Positions 17,892-26,442 of a stretch of 64,000 nucleotides of DNA are shown here, piece after piece. Location: assembly GCA_016713105.1 (NCBI GenBank), contig JADJPS010000018.1, positions 496,001 through 560,000 on the forward strand, in the 5' to 3' direction. Origin of the DNA: Devosia sp. Lineage in GTDB: Bacteria > Pseudomonadota > Alphaproteobacteria > Rhizobiales > Devosiaceae. The notes beneath the pieces are model-generated. The model was not told the DNA's origin, ran no database searches, and saw only the letters and a program-made list of their open reading frames with translations. Every line of letters begins with the position of its first letter. Position 1 is the first letter of the stretch. The position numbers and the translations under genes were made by a program.

Positions 17892-19394
17892 ATGCAGCTC
17901 GGCATCGACATGGGCGAGGCGCAGGGCGGCACCGCGGCCCTACTCGATCTCGAGGAACTCCTGGCCACCCGCCTGCTGGTGCAGGGCAATTCCGGCTCGG
18001 GCAAGTCGCACCTGCTGCGTCGCCTGCTCGAACAGAGCGCCCCCCACGTCCAGCAGTGCATCATCGATCCCGAGGGCGATTTCGTCACCCTCGCGGACAG
18101 GTTCGGCCACCTCGTGGTCGAGGCGGACCGGACCGAAGCGGAGCTGACGCGCATCGCCGGTCGCGTCCGCCAGCACCGGGTCTCGGTGGTGCTCGACCTC
18201 GAGGGGCTGGACGTGGAGCAGCAGATGCGGGCCGCCGCGGCGTTCCTCGGCGGCATGTTCGATGCGGATCGGGACTACTGGTACCCGGTGCTCGTCGTCG
18301 TCGACGAGGCGCAGCTCTTCGCCCCCGCCGTCGCCGGCGAGGTCTCGGACGAGGCGCGCAAGCTCTCCCTCGGCGCCATGACCAACCTGATGTGCCGGGG
18401 GCGCAAGCGCGGCCTCGCCGGCGTCATCGCCACGCAGCGCCTGGCCAAGCTCGCCAAGAACGTTGCGGCCGAGGCCAGCAATTTCCTGATGGGCCGCACC
18501 TTCCTCGACATCGACATGGCGCGCGCCGCCGACCTCCTGGGCATGGACCGGCGCCAGTCGGAAATGTTCCGCGACCTCGCCCGCGGACACTTTGTGGCGC
18601 TGGGGCCGGCCCTGTCGCGCCGGCCGCTGCCGGTGACGATCGGCAGCGTCGAGACCTCGGCCCGTTCGACCAGCCCGAAGCTGCTGCCGCTGCCGGTCGC
18701 GGCCGAGGACCCCGCCGGGCTGATCTTTGCCCGCGAGCCCGATGAGCCACGGCCGCCGCGACGGCTGCCGCCACGGCCGGCTCCGGTGCCCACCGCCGAC
18801 CTGCTTGCGCGGGCCGCCCGACCTGCCCGGACTGCCGTCCTCCCCGGTGCCGCCGAACCGGAGATCGACGCAGCTGATCGCGACGCAACGATGGATTCGG
18901 TGCTGCGCGAGATGCTCGACGACCCCGACTCGGCGTTCCGCTCGGTGGCGGTGCTGTATCAGGATTTCCTCGTACGCTGCCGCATCCGCCGGGTGCGCGG
19001 TGAAGCGCTGGCGCTGCCCGCCTTCCGTCGCCGGCTGGCCGTGGTGCGCGCGGGTGTGGGTTCGGACGTCGTCGACTCCGCCGGCTGGCAGCAGGCCCTG
19101 CTGCTGTCGCAGTCGCTCGCCGAGGATGTGCAGGGGGTATTCCTGGTCGTCGCCCAGGCGAGCCTCTCCCACGCCCCCTGCCCTTCCGATGCCATGCTGG
19201 CGCGCGCCTATGGCACGCACTCCACCGGCCGCGCCCGGCGTGTGCTCACCTATTTCGAGGAGCGCGGCCTCATCGTGCTGAGGACCGACCACAAGGGCCG
19301 CCGCATCGCGGCCTTCCCGGATCTGGGCACCCAAACCGCCGCCGGCGATCCGGACGCGCCCGATACCGCCGCGCCGCGCAGCGCGGCGGAGTAG
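17892..19394 (+). CDS. HerA/DUF87-like ATPase
   Basis: A P-loop ATPase of about 500 residues. Walker A is QGNSGSGKSHLLRR near residue 34, Walker B-like VLVVVDEAQLF near residue 136, and an arginine-rich segment (MCRGRKRGLAGVIATQRLAK) follows, as in HerA/VirB4-like translocases. The C-terminal third is Pro/Arg rich and then a winged-helix-like part (GRARRVLTYFEERGLIVLRT). The start is uncertain: ATG 17892 (MQLGIDMGEAQGG) is preferred, ATG 17850 is possible, and anything earlier runs into the repeat at 17742. The DNA substrate and partners are unknown. It ends 3 bases from the convergent hpt stop. Confidence 0.8.
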   Translation: MQLGIDMGEAQGGTAALLDLEELLATRLLVQGNSGSGKSHLLRRLLEQSAPHVQQCIIDPEGDFVTLADRFGHLVVEADRTEAELTRIAGRVRQHRVSVVLDLEGLDVEQQMRAAAAFLGGMFDADRDYWYPVLVVVDEAQLFAPAVAGEVSDEARKLSLGAMTNLMCRGRKRGLAGVIATQRLAKLAKNVAAEASNFLMGRTFLDIDMARAADLLGMDRRQSEMFRDLARGHFVALGPALSRRPLPVTIGSVETSARSTSPKLLPLPVAAEDPAGLIFAREPDEPRPPRRLPPRPAPVPTADLLARAARPARTAVLPGAAEPEIDAADRDATMDSVLREMLDDPDSAFRSVAVLYQDFLVRCRIRRVRGEALALPAFRRRLAVVRAGVGSDVVDSAGWQQALLLSQSLAEDVQGVFLVVAQASLSHAPCPSDAMLARAYGTHSTGRARRVLTYFEERGLIVLRTDHKGRRIAAFPDLGTQTAAGDPDAPDTAAPRSAAE

Positions 19395-19397
19395 AGC

Positions 19398-19943
19398 TCA
19401 GCCGGTTTCCTCGAGGAAGCGGACCGCGCCGATATGCGGCAGGTTGCGGTTGCGCTGCGCATAGTCGATGCCGTAGCCGACCACGAACGTGTCGGGGATC
19501 TCGAAGCCGATCCAGCGGGCCCGGACGTCGACCTCGCGCCGCGACGGCTTGTCGAGCAGGGCGCACACTTCGATCCGCCCGGGGTGGCGTGTGGCGAGGA
19601 TCTCGAGCACGTGCTTGAGCGTATGGCCGGTATCGACGATGTCCTCGACCAGCAGCACGTCGCGGCCTTCGATCTCTCCCCTGAGGTCCTTGAGGATGCG
19701 CACCTCGCGACTCGACTCGGTGGAGTTCCCGTACGAGGACACCTCGAGGAAATCGCCCTCGACCGGCAGGTCGAGTTCACGCACGAGATCGGCAATGAAC
19801 ACGAACGACCCGCGCAGCAGGCCCACCACCACCAGCTTGTCGGTCCCCTTGTAGAACCCCGAGATCTCGCGCGCGAGCGACTCGACCCGCGCGGCGATCG
19901 CCTTGGCCGAGATCAGTTCATCGATCACATACGGTGTCGTCAT
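19398..19943 (-). CDS. hpt: Hypoxanthine phosphoribosyltransferase
   Basis: A purine salvage enzyme converting hypoxanthine or guanine plus PRPP to IMP or GMP. The PRPP-binding motif VLLVEDIVDTGHTL is present near residue 100, with the flexible-loop segment SSYGNSTESS near 70 and ARWIGFEIPDTFVVGYGIDY near the C-terminus. 181 residues, normal length. The start is ATG 19943 (MTTPYVIDEL), behind a GGGGA ribosome-binding site; an ATG further upstream would add nine unsupported residues. Convergent with the ATPase gene, with only 3 bases between stops. Confidence 0.94.
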   Translation of the reverse strand: MTTPYVIDELISAKAIAARVESLAREISGFYKGTDKLVVVGLLRGSFVFIADLVRELDLPVEGDFLEVSSYGNSTESSREVRILKDLRGEIEGRDVLLVEDIVDTGHTLKHVLEILATRHPGRIEVCALLDKPSRREVDVRARWIGFEIPDTFVVGYGIDYAQRNRNLPHIGAVRFLEETG

Positions 19944-20030
19944 GGCTCGTCCCCGGAGCAGGCGCATTCGCGCGACGTCTCCGGTACCCTCACCGAAGCC
20001 GCGCTTGCAAGCAAAACCGGCATGCGCCGA

Positions 20031-21026
20031 TCATCTGCCGCGAACGGCCCGTCGCGCCCGGCGCAGCATCCGCCTGATCCGCGTCTGCAGGGCTTTGTGC
20101 CGTCCGAACGGCAGGACTGTCCGCCCCGCACCCGGAACGCGTGGCTGATCGGCGATCAGCTCCAGCAGGCGCGCGAAGGGCTCGACCCGCACGGCCTCGA
20201 GCTTGGCCTCGAGCCAGGCCGGCAACGGCCTCGTCCGCCAGGCGAAATAGGCGGCATACTCCTGCGGACAAGCCATGAGATGGCGCAGATAGGCGGCAAG
20301 TCCTGCAGGACCGTCGTGCGCCTCGGCATCAATGTAGGAATGCTCCGGCGCGAACTCGCGGACATTCGGCGCTCCTCGGTAGATCGGAACCGTTCCGGCC
20401 AGCAGCGGCTCGAACAGCTTCTCGGTGACGTAGTCGTGCGCAAGCGCGTTCTCGAGACCGAGGCAGAAGCGGTAGCGCCGGATGGTCGCGAGCTTGGTCT
20501 CAGGTCCGCGATCCGGGACGGTGAGTCGCCTGTTGTTGAACAGGCGACCGTAGGAGTCGACCGCGATGCGGCGCATCAGTTCGGCCGAGAACGCGTTGCG
20601 CCCGCTGCGATCGTCCCGTGCCGACTGGAACATCACGACCGGCACCGGTTCGTCGTGGACCGGCAGGTCCTTCGCCATTGCGGCCTGCCAGCGTTCGGTC
20701 GACGGCAGGTAGGGCATCCAGATGTCCGCCCCCTGCTCATAGGTCATCCGCAGCTCGAAGTGCCCCAGGAAATGCGGGTCGGCGAGCTGGCGGTAGTTGA
20801 CCTTGCTCTCCATCGACCAGGCCACCCATTTCTGTCCGGGGAACTTCGGGGTGTCCTCCGGCAGCGACCGGCGCCAGTCGGGTATGTGGAAGACCACGGC
20901 ATCGGCCTCCCCGATGCGGCTCAGGTCCGTGGTGAAATGATCGACGATCTGCGCCGGCACCAGGTCCAGCGGAGAGCGGCCGAAGAACCCGGTCCGGAAC
21001 AGGATCAGCGGCCGCCTGCTGGTCAT
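20031..21026 (-). CDS. Glycosyltransferase family 10 (fucosyltransferase-like)
   Basis: 331 residues. The GT10 donor-binding signature is clear: RYRFCLGLENALAHDYVTEK, then LFEPLLAGTVPIYRGAPNVR and PEHSYIDAEA. The N-terminal half has VFHIPDW and KWVAWSMESKVNY, also typical of bacterial alpha-1,3/4-fucosyltransferases. The enzyme would move fucose from GDP-fucose onto a surface glycan or lipo-oligosaccharide. No GDP-fucose synthesis or polysaccharide genes lie nearby, so the acceptor is unknown. The C-terminus is strongly basic (RRMLRRARRAVRGR), which may bind membrane. The start MTSRRPLILF was chosen because the frame upstream is Pro/Arg rich without conservation. Confidence 0.82.
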   Translation of the reverse strand: MTSRRPLILFRTGFFGRSPLDLVPAQIVDHFTTDLSRIGEADAVVFHIPDWRRSLPEDTPKFPGQKWVAWSMESKVNYRQLADPHFLGHFELRMTYEQGADIWMPYLPSTERWQAAMAKDLPVHDEPVPVVMFQSARDDRSGRNAFSAELMRRIAVDSYGRLFNNRRLTVPDRGPETKLATIRRYRFCLGLENALAHDYVTEKLFEPLLAGTVPIYRGAPNVREFAPEHSYIDAEAHDGPAGLAAYLRHLMACPQEYAAYFAWRTRPLPAWLEAKLEAVRVEPFARLLELIADQPRVPGAGRTVLPFGRHKALQTRIRRMLRRARRAVRGR

Positions 21027-21184
21027 CTTCGACGGCCCCTGCGGACTGGTCTGGGTGCCGCCGGAACATACCCGTCGGGGCCGGGGCCGTGCAACCGCCG
21101 GCAACCAGTCGCCGCCGATTCCGGCTGTGCAGCCGCCGCAGCTGCGATACTACTGTGCTCGTGCATCGATCCGGGGAGGGGGCG

Positions 21185-22864
21185 GTGGCGCGGGAGGAGT
21201 ACGATCACATCGTCGTCGGAGGCGGTGCCTCCGGCTGCGTGGCCGCGGCGCGGCTGGTGACCGATGGCGGTCGGCGTGTGCTGCTGCTCGAGGCGGGCTA
21301 TTCGCACCATCATCCGCTGCTCGACATGCCGCCCGGCATCTTCAAGCTGATCAACGGCTCCAGGTACATGACCTACCATCACACCGTGCCGCAGGAGCAC
21401 CTGAACGGCCGTGTGCACGACATCCCGCAGGGCAATGTGCTGGGCGGGGGCTCGTCGGTGAACGCGCAGGTCTACATGCGCGGCCGCCCCTCGGACTACG
21501 ACGAGTGGGACGGGATCCTGCGCGGCAACAATGATGGCGCGCGCTGGGACTGGAGCACGGTGCTGGGTCACTTCCGCCGCATCGAGGGCAACAACCGTCT
21601 GGCCAACGACCTGCACGGCACCGATGGCCCGCTGCTCGTCTCCGATCCCGGCCATATCGACGACGTGTCGCGCTGGTTCGTGCAGACCGTGCAGCAGATG
21701 GGCGAGCCGCTGACCGGCGACTTCAACGGCCCGACCCAGCGCGGCGTCGGCTTCTACCAGTTCATGAACCGGCGCGGCAAGCGCTCCAGCGCCGCCTACG
21801 CCTACATCGAGCCCCTGTCGGCCGACAGGCGGCTGACGGTGAAGCTGCGCGCCGCGGTCAGGCGCATCAATGTCGAGAACGACAGGGCGGTGAGCGTTAC
21901 CTACCGCGATGCCTCTGGGCAGGAGCACACTGCCTTCGCCGGCGGCGACATCATCCTTGCCGCGGGAGCCCTGGTCACCCCCAAGCTGCTGATGCTCTCC
22001 GGCATCGGCCCGGCAGCGCACCTCGCGTCGCACGGCCTTGGCGTCGTCGCCGATCTGCCCGGCGTCGGCCAGAACCTCATCGACCATCCCGAAGTGCCGG
22101 TGATCTCGCTGGCCAACGGCCCCTATGGCTACTACCGGCAGGGCGTCGGCTGGCGCATGCTCAGGAACGGCCTCAACTTCAAGCTCTTCGGCAACGGCCC
22201 GATCCTGTCCACCGGCTTCGAGGCCGGGGCCTTCATCAACCCGATCGATCGCGACGGCGTGCCCTCGATCCAGGCCTTCTGCGTGCCCATCGTCTATCTC
22301 GACCGCGACCTGCTCAAGGTCTTCGACGACGACTACGGCGTCACCATCACCACCGTGCTGGTGAAGCCCAGGTCGCGCGGCACGGTCGAGCTGCGGTCCG
22401 CCAACCCGGACGACATGCCGCTGGTATCGCCCAATCTGCTCAAGCACCCGGACGACATGAAGATCATGGTCGAGGGCCAGCGCTTCTTTCGCGAGGCGCT
22501 GCAGACCGGCCCCCTGGGCCGGCGAATCAGGAAGGTCATCGCGCCGGAGGGACCGGACCTTGGCGACGAGGCCATGGCGAACCACTGTCGCCGCTTCGTC
22601 AAGACCAACTACCACCCCGCGAGCACGGCGCGGATGGGCGCCGACGGCGACCCCAGGGCCGTGCTCGACGCCCGCATGCGGGTCCGCGGCGTCGACAACC
22701 TCAGGGTCTCGGACATGTCGGCGGTCCCCAACATCAATGCCGGCAACACCAATGCCCCGGCGATGATGCTCGGCGACCGCTGCGCCGACTTCGTGCTCGG
22801 GCTCGATCTGGGCGCGAACGGCGGTCGCCGGGCGATCGGCAATCACAAGGAGGAACGTGCATGA
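21185..22864 (+). CDS. GMC family FAD-dependent oxidoreductase
   Basis: A 559-residue choline-dehydrogenase-like enzyme oxidising an alcohol with FAD. The FAD fingerprint DHIVVGGGASGCVAAARL is at the N-terminus, GMC signature 1 is NVLGGGSSVNAQVYMRG near residue 83, and signature 2 is GALVTPKLLMLSGIGP near residue 260. The active-site His is in TNYHPASTARMG and the last motif is NAGNTNAPAMMLGDR. The start is GTG 21185 behind GGGGAGGGGGC. Its stop overlaps the SDR start (ATGA), so the two are translated together and probably act on one substrate, which cannot be named. Confidence 0.9.
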   Translation: MAREEYDHIVVGGGASGCVAAARLVTDGGRRVLLLEAGYSHHHPLLDMPPGIFKLINGSRYMTYHHTVPQEHLNGRVHDIPQGNVLGGGSSVNAQVYMRGRPSDYDEWDGILRGNNDGARWDWSTVLGHFRRIEGNNRLANDLHGTDGPLLVSDPGHIDDVSRWFVQTVQQMGEPLTGDFNGPTQRGVGFYQFMNRRGKRSSAAYAYIEPLSADRRLTVKLRAAVRRINVENDRAVSVTYRDASGQEHTAFAGGDIILAAGALVTPKLLMLSGIGPAAHLASHGLGVVADLPGVGQNLIDHPEVPVISLANGPYGYYRQGVGWRMLRNGLNFKLFGNGPILSTGFEAGAFINPIDRDGVPSIQAFCVPIVYLDRDLLKVFDDDYGVTITTVLVKPRSRGTVELRSANPDDMPLVSPNLLKHPDDMKIMVEGQRFFREALQTGPLGRRIRKVIAPEGPDLGDEAMANHCRRFVKTNYHPASTARMGADGDPRAVLDARMRVRGVDNLRVSDMSAVPNINAGNTNAPAMMLGDRCADFVLGLDLGANGGRRAIGNHKEERA

Positions 22865-23625
22865 TCCTGGAGCGGTTTCGCATCGACGGCAAAGTCGCGT
22901 TGGTCACCGGCAGCACGCGCGGCATCGGGCTGGGCATCGCCGAAGCACTCGCCGAGGCGGGTGCCCTCGTCACCCTGTCGTCGAAGGTCCCGCGGCCGGA
23001 GGTGGTGGACCGCCTGCGGGCTGCCGGCTACCCGGTCGACTATGTCCAGGCGGACCTGCAGGACGCCGCGGCGCCGGCTCGCCTCGTGGACGAGGTGGTG
23101 AGGCAGCGCGGCCGGATCGACATTCTCGTCAACAATGCCGGGGTTGCCGGTCACGGCGACACCGTGAGCTTTCCGGACGAGGACTACCGCCGGATCATGG
23201 ACATCAACCTCGATGCGGTCTATCGCGCCTCCCGGGCGGCCATCGCGGCCATGCGGCGCCAGGGCGGCGGCATCATCCTCAACATCGGCTCGATCTCGGG
23301 CGTCGTCTCCAACATCCCGCAGCGCCAGGTGGCCTACAACACCTCCAAGGGCGCCGTGCACATGCTCACGCGCAGCCTTGCCAGCGACTATGTCGAGGAC
23401 AACATCCGGGTCAACGCCATCGCGCCCGGATACATCGAAACCGAGATGACCCTGCCCCATCTCGAGGGCGAGGAATGGGGCCCGACCTGGCGGCGGATGA
23501 CGCCGATGGGACGCGGCGGCACCATCGAGGACGTGGCCGCGGCAGCGCTGTACCTGTGCTCGCCGGCCTCCGCCTACGTAACCGGCGAGGTCCTCATGGT
23601 CGACGGCGGCTACACCATCCGCTGA
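22861..23625 (+). CDS. SDR family oxidoreductase
   Basis: A classical short-chain dehydrogenase of 254 residues. The cofactor motif is TGSTRGIGLG near residue 17, NNAG is at about residue 91, the catalytic Ser is in NIGSISG, and Tyr/Lys are in YNTSK. The segment after the first strand (SSKVPRPEVV) lacks an obvious acidic NAD-selecting residue, so the cofactor is not clear. It overlaps the GMC oxidoreductase gene by 4 bases; the pair probably forms a two-step oxidation or epimerisation of a sugar or polyol, which is inference. Confidence 0.9.
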   Translation: MILERFRIDGKVALVTGSTRGIGLGIAEALAEAGALVTLSSKVPRPEVVDRLRAAGYPVDYVQADLQDAAAPARLVDEVVRQRGRIDILVNNAGVAGHGDTVSFPDEDYRRIMDINLDAVYRASRAAIAAMRRQGGGIILNIGSISGVVSNIPQRQVAYNTSKGAVHMLTRSLASDYVEDNIRVNAIAPGYIETEMTLPHLEGEEWGPTWRRMTPMGRGGTIEDVAAAALYLCSPASAYVTGEVLMVDGGYTIR

Positions 23626-23729
23626 GCCCCTGCGGCGCGCCTGCCCCGCAAATCTGCCGGCCGCCCGTCGCCGGGGAACAACTGCGTTCAGCAACGTGAC
23701 GGAATGGCGGCAGCAGCGCCCGCGCGGCG

Positions 23730-24008
23730 TCAGGCCTCCTCGTCCTCGCTCGGCGCCGCCGCCATGCCGAGAGCGGTGAGGTAGAGTTCCAGCAGCGCTT
23801 CCTGCTCCATGCGTTCGGCATGATCCTGCTTGCGGATCGAGACGATCTTGCGCAGCACCTTGGTGTCGAAGCCGTTGCCCTTGGCCTCGGCATAGACCTC
23901 CTTGATGTCACCGGCGATCGCCGCCTTTTCTTCCTCGAGATGCTCGATGCGCTCGATGAACGCCTTGATCTGATCCTGGGCGACGCTGTCGGGTGAAACG
24001 GTAGCCAT
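23730..24008 (-). CDS. gapR: GapR (DUF2312) nucleoid-associated protein
   Basis: 92 residues. GapR proteins are small, helical DNA-binding proteins of alphaproteobacteria that bind overtwisted AT-rich DNA ahead of replication and transcription and assist topoisomerases. The core DQIKAFIERIEHLEEEKAAI followed by KEVYAEAKGNGFDTKVLRK is diagnostic. The segment up to about residue 75 is a long coiled coil; the tail is acidic (PSEDEEA). GAGGACG precedes the ATG. It is transcribed away from the DUF1036-pyk pair. Confidence 0.93.
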   Translation of the reverse strand: MATVSPDSVAQDQIKAFIERIEHLEEEKAAIAGDIKEVYAEAKGNGFDTKVLRKIVSIRKQDHAERMEQEALLELYLTALGMAAAPSEDEEA

Positions 24009-24134
24009 TTTCGTCCTCGTTCAAAAACTGCCTTCTTCAACCTGTTTGGGCCGGCCGGTTCAAGCCCGGAACCGACCAATTCACATCGCTGAGCCGTTGC
24101 GCCCCGCAATTCCGACAAAACGCCTCGTTAGCGA

Positions 24135-24848
24135 TTGACAGAGCGCGGGGTGCTTTGCACAACACCACCGCTGCAAACGATTGCACGTGGCGTCCGGATC
24201 GATCCATTGCGCTATCTTCTGGCCATCGCTGGTTTGCTCGCCGCGGCTTTCGTGGCGCTTGCCATCTGGTTCTTCCTGCCGCGCGGCGAAGCATCGTCGG
24301 GAAGGGCGCAGGCGCAGGACGCTTCGCCTGCACCGCTGTCGGCACCGTCCGAGATCGCCGCGGACGATGACGGCGCGGGGGACTTCCGGGTCTGCAACGA
24401 GACCTCCAATCGCGTCTCGATCGCCTTCGGCTACCGGGCCGACAAGGGGTGGCAGTCGGAGGGGTGGTGGGTTGCTGAACCCGGGATCTGCGTCACCGTC
24501 TACCGGGGCGACCTCGAGACCCGGCGCTACTACTACCTGTATGCGGCTGACGACGTCGGCGGCGGCGCATGGGATGGCAATGTCTTCATGTGCACCCGCG
24601 ACGAGACCTTCACGATCTTCGGGGTTGAGGATTGCCTGGCGCGCGGCTACGAACGAACCGGCTTTTTTGAAGTCGATACGCACAACAAGAGCAACTGGAC
24701 GCTGCAGCTGACCGAGGGAGAGACGGTCGGCGGCGAAGCGGAGGCCTCCGAAGAGGCCCTGCCGCTGGAAGGCGATCTGCCGAACGAGACGGACGACGCA
24801 GACCAGACCGACGACACTCCCACTGAAGAAGGTGCACCACTCGAATGA
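24135..24848 (+). CDS. DUF1036 membrane protein
   Basis: A protein of up to 237 residues with one N-terminal membrane helix (about residues 27-48, YLLAIAGLLAAAFVALAIWF). A DUF1036 domain (about 83-190) follows: VCNETSNRVSIAFGYR, WWVAEPGICVTVY, YYYLYAADDVGGG. The last 40 residues are very acidic (Glu/Asp/Thr rich). The start is uncertain; TTG 24135 and GTG 24150 are both possible and no ATG is in frame before the helix. Its stop overlaps the pyk start (ATGA), suggesting translational coupling. The function of the family is unknown; four cysteines in the domain could pair in the periplasm. Confidence 0.78.
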   Translation: MTERGVLCTTPPLQTIARGVRIDPLRYLLAIAGLLAAAFVALAIWFFLPRGEASSGRAQAQDASPAPLSAPSEIAADDDGAGDFRVCNETSNRVSIAFGYRADKGWQSEGWWVAEPGICVTVYRGDLETRRYYYLYAADDVGGGAWDGNVFMCTRDETFTIFGVEDCLARGYERTGFFEVDTHNKSNWTLQLTEGETVGGEAEASEEALPLEGDLPNETDDADQTDDTPTEEGAPLE

Positions 24849-26281
24849 GACGCATGAGACGCGTGAAGATCGTCGCCACCTTGGGCCCCGCGTCCAATGA
24901 TGAGGCCACGATCGAGAAGCTGGCGCGGGCCGGTGCCGATGTGTTCCGCATCAACATGAGCCATGCCAGCCACGATCTGCTCAAGCAGACGGTGACCCGC
25001 ATCCGGAACGTCGAAGAACGTCTGCGTCACCCCATCGCCATCCTGGTTGACCTGCAGGGACCCAAGCTGCGGGTCGGCAAGTTCGGCGAAGGTGCGGTTC
25101 ACCTGGCATCCGGAGCCCGCTTCGTGCTCGACGGCTCCGATGAGCCGGGCACGAGCGAGCGGGTCAAGCTGCCGCATCCGGAGATCATTGAATCGGTTTC
25201 CGTCGGCGACCGGCTTCTGCTCGACGACGGCAAGCTGCAGCTCAAGGCGACCCGCGTCGGCGGTGGTTTGGTCGAAACCGAAGTGGTCTACGGTGGCAAG
25301 CTCAGCGACAAGAAGGGCGTCAGCCTGCCCGATACCCTGCTGCCGGTGGGCGCCCTCACGGAGAAGGATCACGCCGATCTGCTCAAGGGCCTCGAGGCCG
25401 GCGCCGACTGGATCGCGCTCAGCTTCGTGCAGCGTCCCGAGGACATCATCGATGTCCGCAAGATCGTGCAGGGCCGCGCCGGCGTCATGGCGAAGATCGA
25501 AAAGCCCCAGGCGGTCGAACGGCTCGAGGAGATCATCAAGCTGTGCGACGCGTTCATGATCGCGCGCGGCGATCTGGGCGTGGAGATGCCGCTCGAACAG
25601 GTTCCCGGCCTGCAGAAGCGCATGATCCGCATCGCCCGCCGCTACGGCAAGCCGGTGGTGGTCGCCACCCAGATGCTGGAATCGATGATCAGCTCGCCGG
25701 TCCCGACCCGTGCCGAAGTCTCGGACGTCTCGATTGCCGTGTTCGAGGGCGCCGACGCCGTCATGCTGTCGGCCGAAAGCGCCTCCGGCCAGTATCCGGT
25801 CGAATCCGTCACCATGATGAACAAGGTAGCGATGGCGGTGGAGTCTGACGTCAACTACCGCGGCATCATTCGCGCGCAGGCCGCCGAACCGGAGGCAACC
25901 GCCGCCGACGCGATCTCGGCGGCGACCCGCCAGGTGGCCGAGACGCTCGATCTGGCCGCCATTGTCACCTACACCTCGTCGGGCTCCACCGCCATCCGGG
26001 CGGCGCGCGAGCGGCCCTCCAAGCCCGTTCTCGCCCTCTCGCCCAACCTGCGCACGGCACGACGCCTCGCCGTGGTCTGGGGTGTGCAATGCGTCGAGAC
26101 GCCGGACGCGGTGAATCTCGAGGACATGGTCGATCGCGCCTGCGTCATCGCCTACCAGGAGGGCCTTGCCCGTCCGGGTGACCGCATCGCCATCACCGCC
26201 GGCATCCCGCTCGGCACCCCCGGCGCCACCAACATGCTGCGCATCGCCTTCGTCCGGCAGGACGGCGCCGGGTCCTCGTAA
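24845..26281 (+). CDS. pyk: Pyruvate kinase
   Basis: Catalyses phosphoenolpyruvate plus ADP to pyruvate plus ATP in glycolysis. 478 residues, full length. Key segments are KIVATLGPASN, the substrate site RINMSHAS, LVDLQGPKLRVG, the active-site signature MAKIEKPQAVE with catalytic Lys, FMIARGDLGVEMP and VATQMLESMISSPVPTRAEV (domain A), and a C-terminal regulatory domain. It starts on the overlapping ATGA of the DUF1036 gene. A second in-frame ATG four codons later gives the same core. Confidence 0.97.
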   Translation: MRRMRRVKIVATLGPASNDEATIEKLARAGADVFRINMSHASHDLLKQTVTRIRNVEERLRHPIAILVDLQGPKLRVGKFGEGAVHLASGARFVLDGSDEPGTSERVKLPHPEIIESVSVGDRLLLDDGKLQLKATRVGGGLVETEVVYGGKLSDKKGVSLPDTLLPVGALTEKDHADLLKGLEAGADWIALSFVQRPEDIIDVRKIVQGRAGVMAKIEKPQAVERLEEIIKLCDAFMIARGDLGVEMPLEQVPGLQKRMIRIARRYGKPVVVATQMLESMISSPVPTRAEVSDVSIAVFEGADAVMLSAESASGQYPVESVTMMNKVAMAVESDVNYRGIIRAQAAEPEATAADAISAATRQVAETLDLAAIVTYTSSGSTAIRAARERPSKPVLALSPNLRTARRLAVVWGVQCVETPDAVNLEDMVDRACVIAYQEGLARPGDRIAITAGIPLGTPGATNMLRIAFVRQDGAGSS

Positions 26282-26296
26282 GGGCGGCCCGCTCAA

Positions 26297-26411
26297 CACC
26301 CCCTCCCGTCCTCTTCCGCAAAGGGGGAGCCGCGGATCGAGCCGCCGGTCGGGCCTTGCCTCGACCACCGGCGGACACCCTCCCCCTTGCGGGGAGGGTT
26401 GGGGAGGGGGT
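26297..26411. repeat. Pair of inverted REP-like elements
   Basis: Two GC-rich half elements face each other: ACCCCCTCCCGTCCTC at the left, and CACCCTCCCCCTTGCGGGGA with TTGGGGAGGGGG at the right. Between them is a palindrome CCGCCGGT...ACCGGCGG. This fills the gap between pyk and the peptidase gene and could fold into a long hairpin. No coding content was seen. Confidence 0.6.
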
Positions 26412-26442
26412 AGCCACAGGCACCCACTCGAAAGGTTTACCC

